A stretch of DNA of 64,000 nucleotides from Symbiodinium microadriaticum. Taxonomy: Eukaryota; Sar; Dinophyceae; Suessiales; Symbiodiniaceae. Numbering within the stretch: the first letter of the stretch is position 1; each line of letters begins with the position of its first letter. Positions 44,268 through 54,979 of the stretch are shown here, in pieces. The position numbers and the translations under genes are program-made. Under the pieces are notes generated by a model, which was given only the letters and a program-made list of their open reading frames with translations, made no database searches and was not told the origin of the DNA. The stretch is taken from NCBI GenBank assembly GCA_001939145.1, contig LSRX01000180.1, positions 377,021 through 441,020 on the forward strand, read 5' to 3'.

Positions 44268-44644
44268 AATCGTGATTTTGGATGCTCAGACTACTTTCAA
44301 CATGTAGCTTTTAGGTTATGTTAGGTGTTCCTGGGTGCAACACTTCCTGGTCCAGTTTTCATGGAGATCACATGTCCCTTGCTTATGTCGGAAATACCGG
44401 TGTGTTGCATATAAGTCGAAACAGGAAAGTTGTTGGTGTTTAGTTTGCGTGTTGAGCCTTGTCCTGCATTCCGTATACCACAACATGCAGAAACCTGCAG
44501 CTTGAGTGAGCTGAGCTTTGAAACATCCAGGCGGCAAAGTTTCAGTGTGTCAAGTTAGAGGTCCGCTGCCAGATCAGCTGGAGAGAGCATCCACTGTCAG
44601 ATTTCCAACGGAAGCATCCTTAGCTTCAAGTCCGCGGCAGGTGC

Positions 44645-44710
44645 GCCCATCTTGAGGAAGAGAACCAGAACCTCCAAGTGCAGCTTGAGGCCATATCCGG
44701 AAGCAACAGC
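44645..44710 (+). CDS. Candidate coiled-coil exon
   Basis: The reading AHLEEENQNLQVQLEAISGS has heptad-like Leu spacing. The frame continues a little into a GTGTGT/TATA tract, where an intron could start. Borders are unknown. Confidence 0.3.
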
Positions 44711-45694
44711 TGCTCTGTGTGTGTATATATATATATATGGTCAGTCTCTGTGTGTGTGTGTGTCTGCCTGTTTGTGTTTGTGCACGTGGTTGTTAATGAG
44801 CCGGCATCTATTGAACCAAAGTGTGCAATGCAGGAAACTGGAGCTCGCTTGTTCTGACTGTGTAATATAGGTGGGCAATAACAACCAATTGTATTTTGGG
44901 GGTGCCTTATTATATTTGTACTATACAGGACCCCTAAACCCATCCTAAACATTCCTAAACCCTACTCTAGGTATGAGGGCCCCATATTCTCTAAGTCTCA
45001 CCTGCTCACCAGCACAATGCGCAGCCTGCAGGAATCCGGAAAAGCAACCCGGGCCAATGAAGAGCTGTACCTGCGGCTGGTTTTCTCAAAAAGGGGGTTG
45101 GGTGTTAGCCCTGACAGTCTCAGTTTTTTTCGGTTCAGGGTTTAGAGTGTACTAGGCCGGGGTCTGGCTAGACTTGAGGCCAGTAGCACAAGAGCTTACT
45201 ACTAGTAGGGTTTTTGAGATGTATGGCCGCAGTGATTCTGCGATCGCGGCAGAGCATCGGTTTGACGAATTTTCGGCACAAGTTCTGAGAACCGGGGAGT
45301 CTGCGACCCTCGTCCCCAAGAAATTGCTTTTCGTGGGACCCTTGTATTTAGCTGGAGTCCGAGTGTGAAAGCCTGCCTGGAGAGTCCGAGTGCGAGCGCC
45401 AAAAGCCTTAATGCCTTGGCCGAGTGTGCGTGCCAGGGGTGACAGCCTCTCTGGGCAGACGCAGGAGCTGCAAAAAGCTGTCGTCGCTGGCTGAGTGTGC
45501 CCACTTGGTTTAGGATTTCGGCTTAACTGTGGAGGGTCATCGGGGCTGCTTTCTTGAGAGCACAAGGCTTAGTAATTACGGATGATTACGCCGATCACGT
45601 CTCTTTCAGTAGCGTCGTGGTGCGTTCGCCCGAACAGAGATCGACAAGCATTGGGTCGTGCGCACGGACGTAAACTCCTCGCGTTGAACGGAGA
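44711..45694. other. Non-coding, microsatellite and telomere-like words
   Basis: TG and TA runs lie at 44718-44775, CCCTAAAC-type words at 44932-44965, and TTTAGAG/TTCAGGG words at about 45130-45145. No gene was recognised. Confidence 0.4.
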
Positions 45695-46443
45695 GTGCCA
45701 CACCGGCAGCTGGGAGATCCGGGGATCGCGCGTCTATCCGAAAACTTGAGGACTCTGGAGTGCAAGGTTTCGACCCCAACACTTGCCGAAGACAAAGCCG
45801 TGCATACTTCAATTTCTTTATTGCTTGAGCTTGAAGGGGAGAATTTGTTGCCGGCTTCTTCAGTGTGGGATGAGCTGGGTTCAGCCAGTGGAATAGTACT
45901 TGAGCATCCGACCCCTTTTAGGCCCAACGTTTCTCCAGCATTTCTCCAATCCTATAGAGTCCATGGGATTCGGGCGCCGCACCTTGCCTTCAGTGCTCTT
46001 GAGGAAGCTTTGGAGAACGAGAAACAGTCGCTCCAAGCCACGTCCGGGCCTCACCGTCCAAGGCGTGGCTTGATTTGCGGAGTGTCCGGTGCAAGAGCCC
46101 AAAGCCCATGCTTTCCATTGCTACCCTATACCCCTCCCAGGTGCAGCGCCAGTGTGTTATGCATTTTGGTGTGTTGGCAAATACTGTTATTTTGTTCAGT
46201 TGGAGCTCACTGCAACATAGCAGCTTGTGTGGGAGTTTGGGCAGTGTTATTAGAGCAACTGCGTTGTTTCAACTTCTTTACTGTCAGAGGATTTAGAACC
46301 CTACAGCAAACCCCAAAAACCGACCTGGCAGTAGCAAAAGGTGCGCACATCGCGAAGCTCAAAAAGAGGAGCTCGTCCGACAGCTGGAGGCGACGCTACC
46401 TGGACATAGACCCTTCAACGTCTATGACTCCCTCAACATCTAG
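45695..46443 (+). CDS. Hypothetical multi-exon region with a coiled-coil 3' exon
   Basis: A 302-codon plus frame spans 45695-46603, but within it a second frame gives AHREAQKEELVRQLEATLPG followed by HRPFNVYDSLNI and TAG at 46441. That second reading has clear heptad character and is more protein-like than the longer frame. The upstream part (LEGENLLPASSVWDELGSAS) could be another exon. The gene model is unresolved. Confidence 0.3.
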
Positions 46444-46547
46444 TCTCAGGGGCCAGATGCCCTCGAGTAACGAGTACAGGCTTCTGCCCAAGGCAAACTT
46501 CAGAACGGGCAAGGAGAAGTTTTCGTTCACTTCGCAGCTGCTCAGCT

Positions 46548-46730
46548 TTGTGCGAGTACGGGAAAAACCTCGTTCACTTACAGCTCTTGGTTTCGGAGTA
46601 TGAAAAGCCTACAGCAGTTCAATGTGCTTCACAGGTGACTATAATACCACAGACTCCGGATATCTCCGGATCTCGCTTTGGGTGTCTGGGGAACTGCAAC
46701 ATGTACAAAAGGGATATCTGCAAATGCTGA
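46548..46730 (+). CDS. Candidate exon fragment
   Basis: CEYGKNLVHLQLLVSEYEKP reads as an amphipathic helix, followed by less protein-like sequence to a TGA. The first exon border would lie near 46545 and the last near 46635. Confidence 0.25.
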   Translation: MCEYGKNLVHLQLLVSEYEKPTAVQCASQVTIIPQTPDISGSRFGCLGNCNMYKRDICKC

Positions 46731-46788
46731 GCACTGAACACAGTGTTGGCCTAACGTTTTATGGGCATGCGCGTAGCAGAGTTCGGAT

Positions 46789-47064
46789 TTGAGTCCAATC
46801 CAGTGCCCTTATGTGGTATCAGCTTTCAGGAGGCATCGGCGAGCGAAAGCATCTACAAAGAAGAGACTTTCTGGCATGTTTCTGCCAGCCCTTAAGTCCT
46901 TCGTCCTCAGGCCCCACGGCTCTGCAAAAATTGTCGAGGTCAAAGAGCAGCTTGCAAACTGCACCGGCTGCGATTCCACTGGCTTTGTGGTGCAAGGTCT
47001 AGGGGAGCAAGCATCTCACCGGGTGTTGAGGGGCGAACAAAGAGCGAGAAGAGCTCGCCGTTGA
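46789..47064 (+). CDS. Hypothetical exon candidate
   Basis: The 91-codon frame includes SFVLRPHGSAKIVEVKEQLA and NCTGCDSTGFVVQGLGEQAS. No family was recognised. Confidence 0.25.
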   Translation: MSPIQCPYVVSAFRRHRRAKASTKKRLSGMFLPALKSFVLRPHGSAKIVEVKEQLANCTGCDSTGFVVQGLGEQASHRVLRGEQRARRARR

Positions 47065-47444
47065 CTCTGCTCCCCTCGGACGTCGAGATGCTTTCCAGGA
47101 TTCTGGGGCTTGACCACTTCAACACTCACCAACGCCTCGAAACAGGTTAAGTGCGAGTCACCGGTATGTAACACGACCTCACAGCTTCCCAAGCATCTTC
47201 GACTTCAGCCTGCATTCCCAAAGTCGGGACTGTTCTAAGTTTGAATTGGAGCCTGCGCTCCCCCACTGGGCACTCGTTTAAACAGCTTAATTATCATCGC
47301 AAGTCATGTGGTCAAATCCTTGAAGGAACGATATTTGAGAAGCGGCTCCACCCTCCCTGTACCCTTAACTACAGGCATCCTTATTTGAGGGCGTGCGTCC
47401 CCGAAAAGGTAGGTAATTTGGGCAGACATCGATGGGCATGTGCT

Positions 47445-47515
47445 GGGTTCGACCTGCCAGGATTCAAACACTCGAGGAGAAGCTGAATCGACTCAAGGCC
47501 AAAGGAGGGCTGTAG
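47445..47515 (+). CDS. Candidate coiled-coil exon
   Basis: The frame RIQTLEEKLNRLKAKGGL ends in TAG at 47513, which is already part of a TAGGGTTTTTTTAGGG stretch, so the exon probably ends just before it. The Leu spacing is a heptad pattern. Confidence 0.35.
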
Positions 47516-47575
47516 GGTTTTTTTAGGGGGTACGTAGGGTTCAGGGTTTAGGTTCTTTAGGGTTTAGGGTTAGAA
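47514..47575 (+). repeat. Telomere-like TTTAGGG cluster
   Basis: TAGGG, TTCAGGG and TTTAGGG words immediately follow the coiled-coil exon candidate. Confidence 0.75.
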
Positions 47576-48642
47576 GCAGAATGAACACAGGGGGATTTGG
47601 CAGCTGAGCTCAGGCGTTCAGGCAACACTAAAGTACACGTTGCACAAGATGCGTCTTTTCAAGGAATCCGCGCACACAGGGCCCGTGCCTTTCAATACCC
47701 TGGCCAGTTACGGCCTTCACCGCGCCGCTTTGGTCAGATGTATTGTTTTGACGGCGTGTTTCACAGTGCCGTAATGATATCCCAAACTTTGACGTGGAGC
47801 CGCAGGCAGAAAGCGAGGAGCAGCAGCGGCAGCCGATGCCTCAAATGCCGAGATAAAAAGCAGCAAAGTCACACTTTCATGAGTCTCCGAGCTCGAGCTT
47901 GGGCTCGACCCCTTGGCTTTATGACTATGGTTCGAGCATTCAGGTTTAAATTTAGTTTGTGGGTTTTGGGCCTGGTCAGGGATGTTTGAGGCTTGAGGCT
48001 TCGAGCCAGAGGTGGATGACTCAGTAATGTAAGAATTTCCGTGGTAACCTTGCTGCGAAGTTGCGACCGCACAGGCTGTCAGAAGCCTTGAATTGAAGCC
48101 GAAGTTCTACCGGGATGCATAATCGGAATAGGGCGCAAGATCTCCAATGACAAGGTTTTGTTTATCTGAGTTGGTTCGAGACGGTACACCCGAAATCCGA
48201 AGCCTTAACTGCAGCTTCCTACATGTTTGGGCGGTCGTTGTGTGGTCAAAGCTGCATCGGTGCTAGTAGCCATGACGAGATAAGTATAGTTCATGTACAG
48301 AAGGGGAAAACTCCGTTCGGCCACTCAGCCTCCCAGGATGCCAGGCTCATGAAGCCAAGGCGTTTCACAGAATTTGCAAGGTGTTCGTCCACTGGTTGCG
48401 GTTACAATCAAGCAGATGTCTATTATGTTCTGTTTTTTTTTGCCATGGTTGCAAGTCTTACAGCGGCAGGTATGTCATGGAAGGGGCAGTAGGACAACCT
48501 CACCCCGGCTGAAGCCAAGCCATGCCGGGCCACCAAACGCCGGTATGCTTTTCTCAGATGCACCCCCGCCCCCCCCCGCCTACCCCGCAATCCCACGCTA
48601 AAACCCTGAGCCCGAAGCTCTATACCTAGAGGGAAGACCTAG
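47576..48642. other. Non-coding, nothing firmly recognised
   Basis: A 130-codon plus frame (47597-47989) and an 89-codon plus frame (48223-48492) have no recognisable family. A C-rich run lies at about 48563-48580. Confidence 0.35.
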
Positions 48643-48747
48643 GAAGAAAAACAAGTTGCCAGGCACCTCGCCGCCCGTGAGCATGCGGAGGATGCGCAGG
48701 CAGCTGAAGATATCCGCAAGAGCTTTCTAACATACGGTATAGGGTAA
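48643..48747 (+). CDS. Candidate coiled-coil exon
   Basis: CTAG precedes the frame as a 3' splice site. It reads EEKQVARHLAAREHAEDAQA then AEDIRKSF, a strongly charged Ala-rich helix. A GT at 48736 could be the 5' splice site; otherwise TAA stops at 48745. The family B element begins 20 bases later. No other part of the protein was identified. Confidence 0.45.
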   Translation, partial: EEKQVARHLAAREHAEDAQAAEDIRKSFLTYGIG

Positions 48748-48766
48748 CCCAAAACCTTATTCCACG

Positions 48767-48867
48767 GTTGCTGATATAAATCCTGCATGACCCATAAGAA
48801 GGAATATACCATGATTCCCACAGTTTAGGGTCCTTAATTAAGGTACTGCAGGATTTATATCATCAAC
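48767..48867. mobile_element. Terminal-inverted-repeat element, family B copy 2
   Basis: GTTGCTGATATAAATCCTGC at the left and GCAGGATTTATATCATCAAC at the right are inverted repeats with one mismatch. The ends match 32135-32269, but the long TA run of that copy is absent. The interior carries ATACCATGATTCCCA and a telomere-like word. Confidence 0.82.
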
Positions 48868-49492
48868 AGTAGTAGGTCTCTATAGGAAGGCCCCCCGGTT
48901 TGATCTGGTGCTGTTCGAGTCGAGACCCTGGTCAAGGGCCTCTTAAAACAACATATGCAGCAATTCGGATAGGGATATCTCTGTAAAGTGTACTTATTAC
49001 GTAAATGCCTTTCGCGTAGCAAGGAAGACTTAGCAGTAGGAAAAACTTGCCGTCGATGGTGATACCAATAGTGAGGCTAGTAACAGTCAAAACGAAGTAA
49101 AATGCACCAACGAAGCGCACCCGTTTCCAACCGCCCCGTTCTCAACATCGTGTCGTCGAATATCGTTTACGGACCCCGCAGCAGACAAGGGCTTTAAGGC
49201 GCCCCTTCAGATGTGTGGTATATCAACGAAAAGGGCCTGGAAAAGTGGCAACTCCAAAGCATCAAGGCAACTGAGACGGCCGCATAAGCCATCGACTTTC
49301 ATCATTCACGAGGCTGCCAGCCTTACACTACGTCCTCTTGTTAGTTCCAAAACCCTAGAACCCTGAAGCCCGAACCTTAAGCCGTGAACCTACAAACCGA
49401 ACTGCAAAACAAACTAATGCGGCTCAAGCTGCATTTAGCACAATTTTGTAGGATACAAGAGCCAACAGTGCTCGCTTTCCTAGTTCACGGCT
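48868..49492. other. 5' flank of the Cys-rich protein gene
   Basis: CCCTAGAACCCTGAAG-type words lie at 49353-49370. GGCTCAAG, the last eight bases of the dinoflagellate spliced leader, occurs at about 49424, but eight bases may be chance. No other promoter signal was seen. Confidence 0.4.
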
Positions 49493-50686
49493 ATGCTGCG
49501 GCAGTCATTGCATGTGATCCTCGCCATCAGCGCCGTCTTGGCTGCCACACACCCCGAGGACGTCGAGGTGCCATTGCGCCAACTTCGTGGCGTGCGGTCG
49601 GAAAGCAATGCTACTGACGAAGTCGCCGGCGATGCTGACGCAAGCGACATGACAGACTCGACAGCTACTTCGGCTACTACACCGGTGCTGGCATCGAACG
49701 GCACCGTCAGCACCGACGAGGAGACTCCAGAGACGCCTCAGGCAGAAAGCTCCGACACGGTTCAGATTTACGTGCCCGACCCGTTTCAAACCGTCGAAGA
49801 CAGTGGCGACGATGATGGGGAGACGATCAGCAAAATCAACGAGACCTTGAAACAGGAGCAGAGAGAGGAGGAAGAAGGTGGCACTTGCTGCTTCAGTGGA
49901 GAGAACCCGAAAGACACCTGTGGCACCTGCTATCCGATGTCCATTGCATCCTACAAGAGCAAGTGCTCCAGAAAGAACCTCTGCCTCGGTGAGTGCAAAG
50001 GGACTTGGTGTGAAACCAAATGCGTTATGAGTGCCGCTGATCCAGGCAACATGTGCGGCACAGCATTCCCCAAAGGCACTGCCGTCAGTGAAAGTTACTG
50101 CGCTACGTCCAAAGACGCATGCAGCAGCTGCAAGGGAGAATGGTGCCGAGCAGGCTACGCGTCCAATTTCAAAGTTGAAGAGGACAGTTATGGTCGTGAG
50201 GAGAATGTGTACGTGGCACCAGAAGACACCAATGGCTTCTGCTGTTATCGCGGAGAGAATGGAGCAGATGGCATGTGCAGCGCCTGCGCAGATGTTGCAA
50301 AGGATTCCACATGCTCCGAAAAGGCCCGCTGCGGAGGCTGTGGTGGGATGTGGTGCCCTGGGCCCAGGTGCGTCAAAGCCTTCAAAAACAAAGCAGATCC
50401 TTGTGGAAGTGCTTTTCCCGTTTCGGGCATTGCTGCACCAGATGATTACTGCGCCCTCAACGAGATACAATGCACGAGCTGCAAGGGTGCTTGGTGCCCA
50501 ATCCCCAACATCACGTATTCCGACGGCACCGAGTACGACCCGAACAAAGCGTGGCATGCCCATGGAGACCAGCGATTAACGCCGGAGAATGAAACAGAAA
50601 CTGCCGAAGCCGAGGCGGAGGTTGAGAATGATGACAGCATCTCGGACCTCTTTCCCGTAGGGCTTGCTGACCACAGCTGGCCGTAA
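49493..50686 (+). CDS. Secreted Cys-rich repeat protein, single exon
   Basis: This is an uninterrupted 397-codon frame. The start gives MLRQSLHVILAISAVLAATH, a short signal peptide. Residues about 21-130 are acidic and Ser/Thr-rich, with sequons at N39, N69 and N116. Two repeat units follow (132-218 and 250-335, offset about 118), each with 14 Cys in corresponding order. Each unit splits into two halves ending in C-x-G-x-W-C: CKGTWC, CKGEWC, CGGMWC and CKGAWC. The C-terminal tail is Glu-rich, with sequons at N339 and N366 and no membrane anchor. Role is unknown; a disulfide-rich cell-surface or extracellular protein is the likely description. It has no introns, unlike its neighbours. The long minus frame over the same DNA (49505-50563) is a shadow. 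Confidence 0.92.
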   Translation: MLRQSLHVILAISAVLAATHPEDVEVPLRQLRGVRSESNATDEVAGDADASDMTDSTATSATTPVLASNGTVSTDEETPETPQAESSDTVQIYVPDPFQTVEDSGDDDGETISKINETLKQEQREEEEGGTCCFSGENPKDTCGTCYPMSIASYKSKCSRKNLCLGECKGTWCETKCVMSAADPGNMCGTAFPKGTAVSESYCATSKDACSSCKGEWCRAGYASNFKVEEDSYGREENVYVAPEDTNGFCCYRGENGADGMCSACADVAKDSTCSEKARCGGCGGMWCPGPRCVKAFKNKADPCGSAFPVSGIAAPDDYCALNEIQCTSCKGAWCPIPNITYSDGTEYDPNKAWHAHGDQRLTPENETETAEAEAEVENDDSISDLFPVGLADHSWP

Positions 50687-52408
50687 GCATGCAAGACTTA
50701 ATCCTAAGCTTTTGACCTGGCCAGGAAGAGCGCATGAGTTTTTTCTCATTGCTCATGCTCTTGGGCTTTTAGAACTGCCTTTTGCAAGGCAGGCAATGCT
50801 CAGACCACTGCCAGTTCAGCCCCAAAGCTGCTGGCAAGCATCTTCACTTAGAGGACCCAGATCCTCACCTGGACAGAAACCGCTTAATTCAGGCAGAAAA
50901 GATCAGACATGTCTGACTAGTTCGGAGATGCACATAAGAATATGATTCTACTCTTTCTGTCGTGGCAGCTCAGCTCAATTTTCTTTCGTCAGTTGCGGCA
51001 GTGTGCCCCTGTCCCTGAAGGCCGACTGCGAACGTTGAAACCTCATCTGGCTTGTCCGAGTGTGAACGTTTAGACCGCTGAACCATGTGCATGAAGCGAG
51101 GCTTCTGAGAACATGCTGAGCATGGAGCGCTTCCCTCAGTCGAGTTTCAAAGGGTTGGGGGCTTTAGTTTATTAACTAAGAGTCCTGGGGAGTTCGGAGC
51201 TTGGTCTTTTCAGGGTTTAGGAGCTAGGGGAGTAGGGTTCAGGAATGTAGGATTCAGCAGTTTGGAGTTGGGTTATGGGTTATAAAGTAGTGGACAGACG
51301 TGGGGGCGGAGCCTGGTACTAGTAGTAAGCAGTGCATTAGCAGCAGCATTAGCAGCATTTTTCGCGTTTGCAGTGGCATTATCACGAAAAAGTATTAAAT
51401 TGGTTTTAGTATTACTATGAGTGATTTTGCGATTGCCATTAGAAGCAATAACATCAGTTCCCAACAAGGTAGAGGTTCTTGTTAGGTTAAGTTGGGCTCA
51501 ACGGCTGCAGATAAGGTATTGCTGGTTGCAGGGCGACTTGCTTCCCATTTATCATGGCACTTGCTGGCTTCGATACCCATGCCATGTACTTTTTGCCTGA
51601 ACACGGGTGCTTCCTATCACTTGCGCAGGCCTTGTTAGGACCCGGATGCATAACAGTAGCTCGCGGCATCATGTTCCATGCGAACCAGAGCTTGTGCTCC
51701 AAGCTTCCTAAGCATGAGGACGGCGTGATGTCCAGGCAAAGCTTCTCGACTTCTGAAGCCGCACGTTGTCTGACTGTTGTCGCTGTTATCCATGTGAGTT
51801 GGTTTGCTTTTTCTTTTGTTACACGACAAAATGTGTCGAACACGACAGCTCAGACGTGTGAGAAAAGAAGGCGTGTCGGCTTGAGGTCCACAAAGTCCAA
51901 CAAGCTAGCACTGTCGAGATTTATGTGGGGATCAGTCCCGCAACAGCGACGTAGTCTGACGTAGAGCAGTTTTAACTTTCTTATGCAAGTCGTATTTGTC
52001 CAAATACGCTCAGAGAGCATCTCAGTGGCTGCAAGAACGCAAGAGGCGGCCACCAAAACTGCAAGCCGAGGCTGCACAAAGTCAGCCAGCAGTTCCAGGA
52101 AGCAGAGGCCAGGCAGGGCTGTCGTACGAGAGGTGCTGCAACGGGTTCATGCTTGACCCATGTTCTGTTCTCCTGCGCCGCTTACCGTTGCGGTGGCAGA
52201 AGTTGGGGGTAGGACGGCTGGAGGGGGGTCGCCGGAGTGCTGGGAATGTCGTCAAGGCAGTGCTCTGTCGCTGCTATGTACCGCTGCGAGAAGGGAAACG
52301 ATCCGGGGACGCGAGCCGGTTTGACGCAGCCCTTGAAGTATTCTGTTTGGGGGTTCTCAGCGGAGCTTTTCGCGATGGCTGAGAGGCATGTGGCTGTGAA
52401 CTGCTGCA
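50687..52408. other. Non-coding, nothing firmly recognised
   Basis: Plus frames at 51554-51964 and 51996-52382 and a minus frame at 51487-51843 overlap without family resemblance. TTTAGG-type words lie at about 51215-51250. GCATTAGCAG triplets recur at 51325-51360. Confidence 0.35.
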
Positions 52409-52663
52409 GTGCTGTTGATAAGCAGCTTCAGCCGCTGCAGTTGCAGGGAATCTCTGCCGATGCTTTCAGACAGCATAAGACGGCACTTTGTCTTCTGCAA
52501 AGTCTTGTCATGGCATTTCCTGAAGGCAGAAGTTGAGAAGCTGCGGGCAGAGCTCCGATCCAAGACTGCCGTTGCATTCAATCGCCCCTGTGCACTTACA
52601 GATACAGACAGGGCACGGGCACGTGGGGAGATAGTTAATAAAGCCAGGTATGTAGAATCATGA
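52409..52663 (+). CDS. Candidate coiled-coil exon
   Basis: Within the 84-codon frame, FLKAEVEKLRAELRSKTAV is a typical heptad helix. The preceding part (RRHFVFCKVLSWH) is less certain and may be intronic. The frame ends at TGA. Confidence 0.28.
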   Translation: MLLISSFSRCSCRESLPMLSDSIRRHFVFCKVLSWHFLKAEVEKLRAELRSKTAVAFNRPCALTDTDRARARGEIVNKARYVES

Positions 52664-53479
52664 TGGCGTGGGTATTTATATCGAAAGCTATGTCTATACA
52701 CTATGTATTTCATAATGCAGATTGTCGTCTAAAATCTAGACGATCCACCTGCCACCGTTTCCCGAAGCGTGCCAAAGTCGCCAATAAGATCCAGCAACTT
52801 CATATGACGGTATTTGCAAAACTTCTCTGAGGCACAACATCTGCTTCCGAGCCTTGGGGTCAGGACCCTCTGCTAGAAATTGGTGAGACAGATCCGGGGC
52901 TCCAAACCCCACCCTACCGTACTGGTAGATGTCGAAGCCGCAAGCAGCCTGATCGTCTAGGTCTTTGCAATGCTAGGATACAGTGAGGCACAGCAGCTCA
53001 AATAGAATGTTTCTAATCTAATAAAACAAAAAATGAGCCGCAAGCAGCGCGGACATTCCTGAAGCTTCCCGCTCAGCAGGCACTGCGGGCTGCAATGTCC
53101 TGTCGGAAATATTTAGCGGGATGTGTTCCCAGGATACTACAGGCGTGCTTGGGGTGTGCATACAAGTTCGTTGGAGACTTAATGGTCACATTGAGAGCCG
53201 GAAAGAGAAGCAGCATGATCCCCGCACAATCCCGGTGTGTTTCAAGTTCGTATGTCTGACGGCCGAGGGAATGGAATCAATGCCATTCTGACCTTTGAGC
53301 AGTCCTCGCTCCAAACGCTAAACCTGCCCTCTAACCAGGCTTCGGACAACACGCGAGCAAGCACACGACGCCGAGGCTGCAACCCTGGCACTCTCTAGGT
53401 TCAACCTCGTGAGGTTCTATCCCCTATTGTAGGTAGTGCCAACGGTGGGGCTGCGAGTCTCATTGGAGGACATGTCCGG
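52664..53479. other. Non-coding, nothing recognised
   Basis: GTATTTATATCG-type AT-rich sequence lies at 52672-52715. No supported gene was seen. Confidence 0.4.
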
Positions 53480-53529
<50 letters not shown>

Positions 53530-53536
53530 GCTTCTT

Positions 53537-53578
<42 letters not shown>

Positions 53579-53592
53579 TTACTACTACTACT

Positions 53593-53640
<48 letters not shown>

Positions 53641-53657
53641 GCTACTACTACTTACTA

Positions 53658-53698
<41 letters not shown>

Positions 53699-53718
53699 AC
53701 TGAACAAAGAGCTTGGTA

Positions 53719-53758
<40 letters not shown>

Positions 53759-53778
53759 ATGGAGACCGATTTCAGGGA

Positions 53779-53818
<40 letters not shown>

Positions 53819-53838
53819 AACAGTACATACGGCTTCAG

Positions 53839-53878
<40 letters not shown>

Positions 53879-53898
53879 TTCTTGAATCAACTGAAGGA

Positions 53899-53938
<40 letters not shown>

Positions 53939-53957
53939 GCAGCTGGTGCTGTGCAGT

Positions 53958-53999
<42 letters not shown>

Positions 54000-54018
54000 G
54001 GTATGTGATCTGGGGGTA

Positions 54019-54058
<40 letters not shown>

Positions 54059-54078
54059 GATTTAGGAAGTGTTGGGCA

Positions 54079-54123
<45 letters not shown>

Positions 54124-54138
54124 CGATGCAGATCAGCA

Positions 54139-54178
<40 letters not shown>

Positions 54179-54198
54179 ATCACGACCACATCGTCTTG

Positions 54199-54238
<40 letters not shown>

Positions 54239-54397
54239 TCATCATTTCTGTATTCGTCACTAACATCCTACGTCACAACCATATACGCAGTCAGGTGCAG
54301 CAGCAGGACCAACAACAACAACAACAACTACAACAACTACAACCACTATCACCATCATCGCCATCATTGCCACAACCAGCAAACAACAAACAACAAA

Positions 54398-54439
<42 letters not shown>

Positions 54440-54458
54440 GCCATCATTGCCACAACCA

Positions 54459-54499
<41 letters not shown>

Positions 54500-54517
54500 C
54501 AGCCAGAACGACCATCG

Positions 54518-54558
<41 letters not shown>

Positions 54559-54575
54559 TGTTTACTGGCAATGAG

Positions 54576-54618
<43 letters not shown>

Positions 54619-54637
54619 ATCTCTCTAATTCTTTCCG

Positions 54638-54678
<41 letters not shown>

Positions 54679-54698
54679 AACGCACATCTACGTTTATG

Positions 54699-54738
<40 letters not shown>

Positions 54739-54758
54739 TGTGTGTGTGTGTGTGTGTG

Positions 54759-54798
<40 letters not shown>

Positions 54799-54818
54799 TC
54801 CGTCTGTCCGTCTGTCCG

Positions 54819-54858
<40 letters not shown>

Positions 54859-54877
54859 TTTGTGTGCGGATGCATTT

Positions 54878-54918
<41 letters not shown>

Positions 54919-54938
54919 TTTGATGGCAGGACCCGTCG

Positions 54939-54979
<41 letters not shown>

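Noticed and set aside
49424..49431. GGCTCAAG as a spliced-leader relic
   Set aside because: Only eight bases match the 3' end of the dinoflagellate leader and they are not at a splice junction. About one such match is expected by chance in this window.
49505..50563. 352-codon minus-strand frame
   Set aside because: Shadow of the Cys-rich protein gene, whose + frame has a signal peptide and an ordered Cys repeat.
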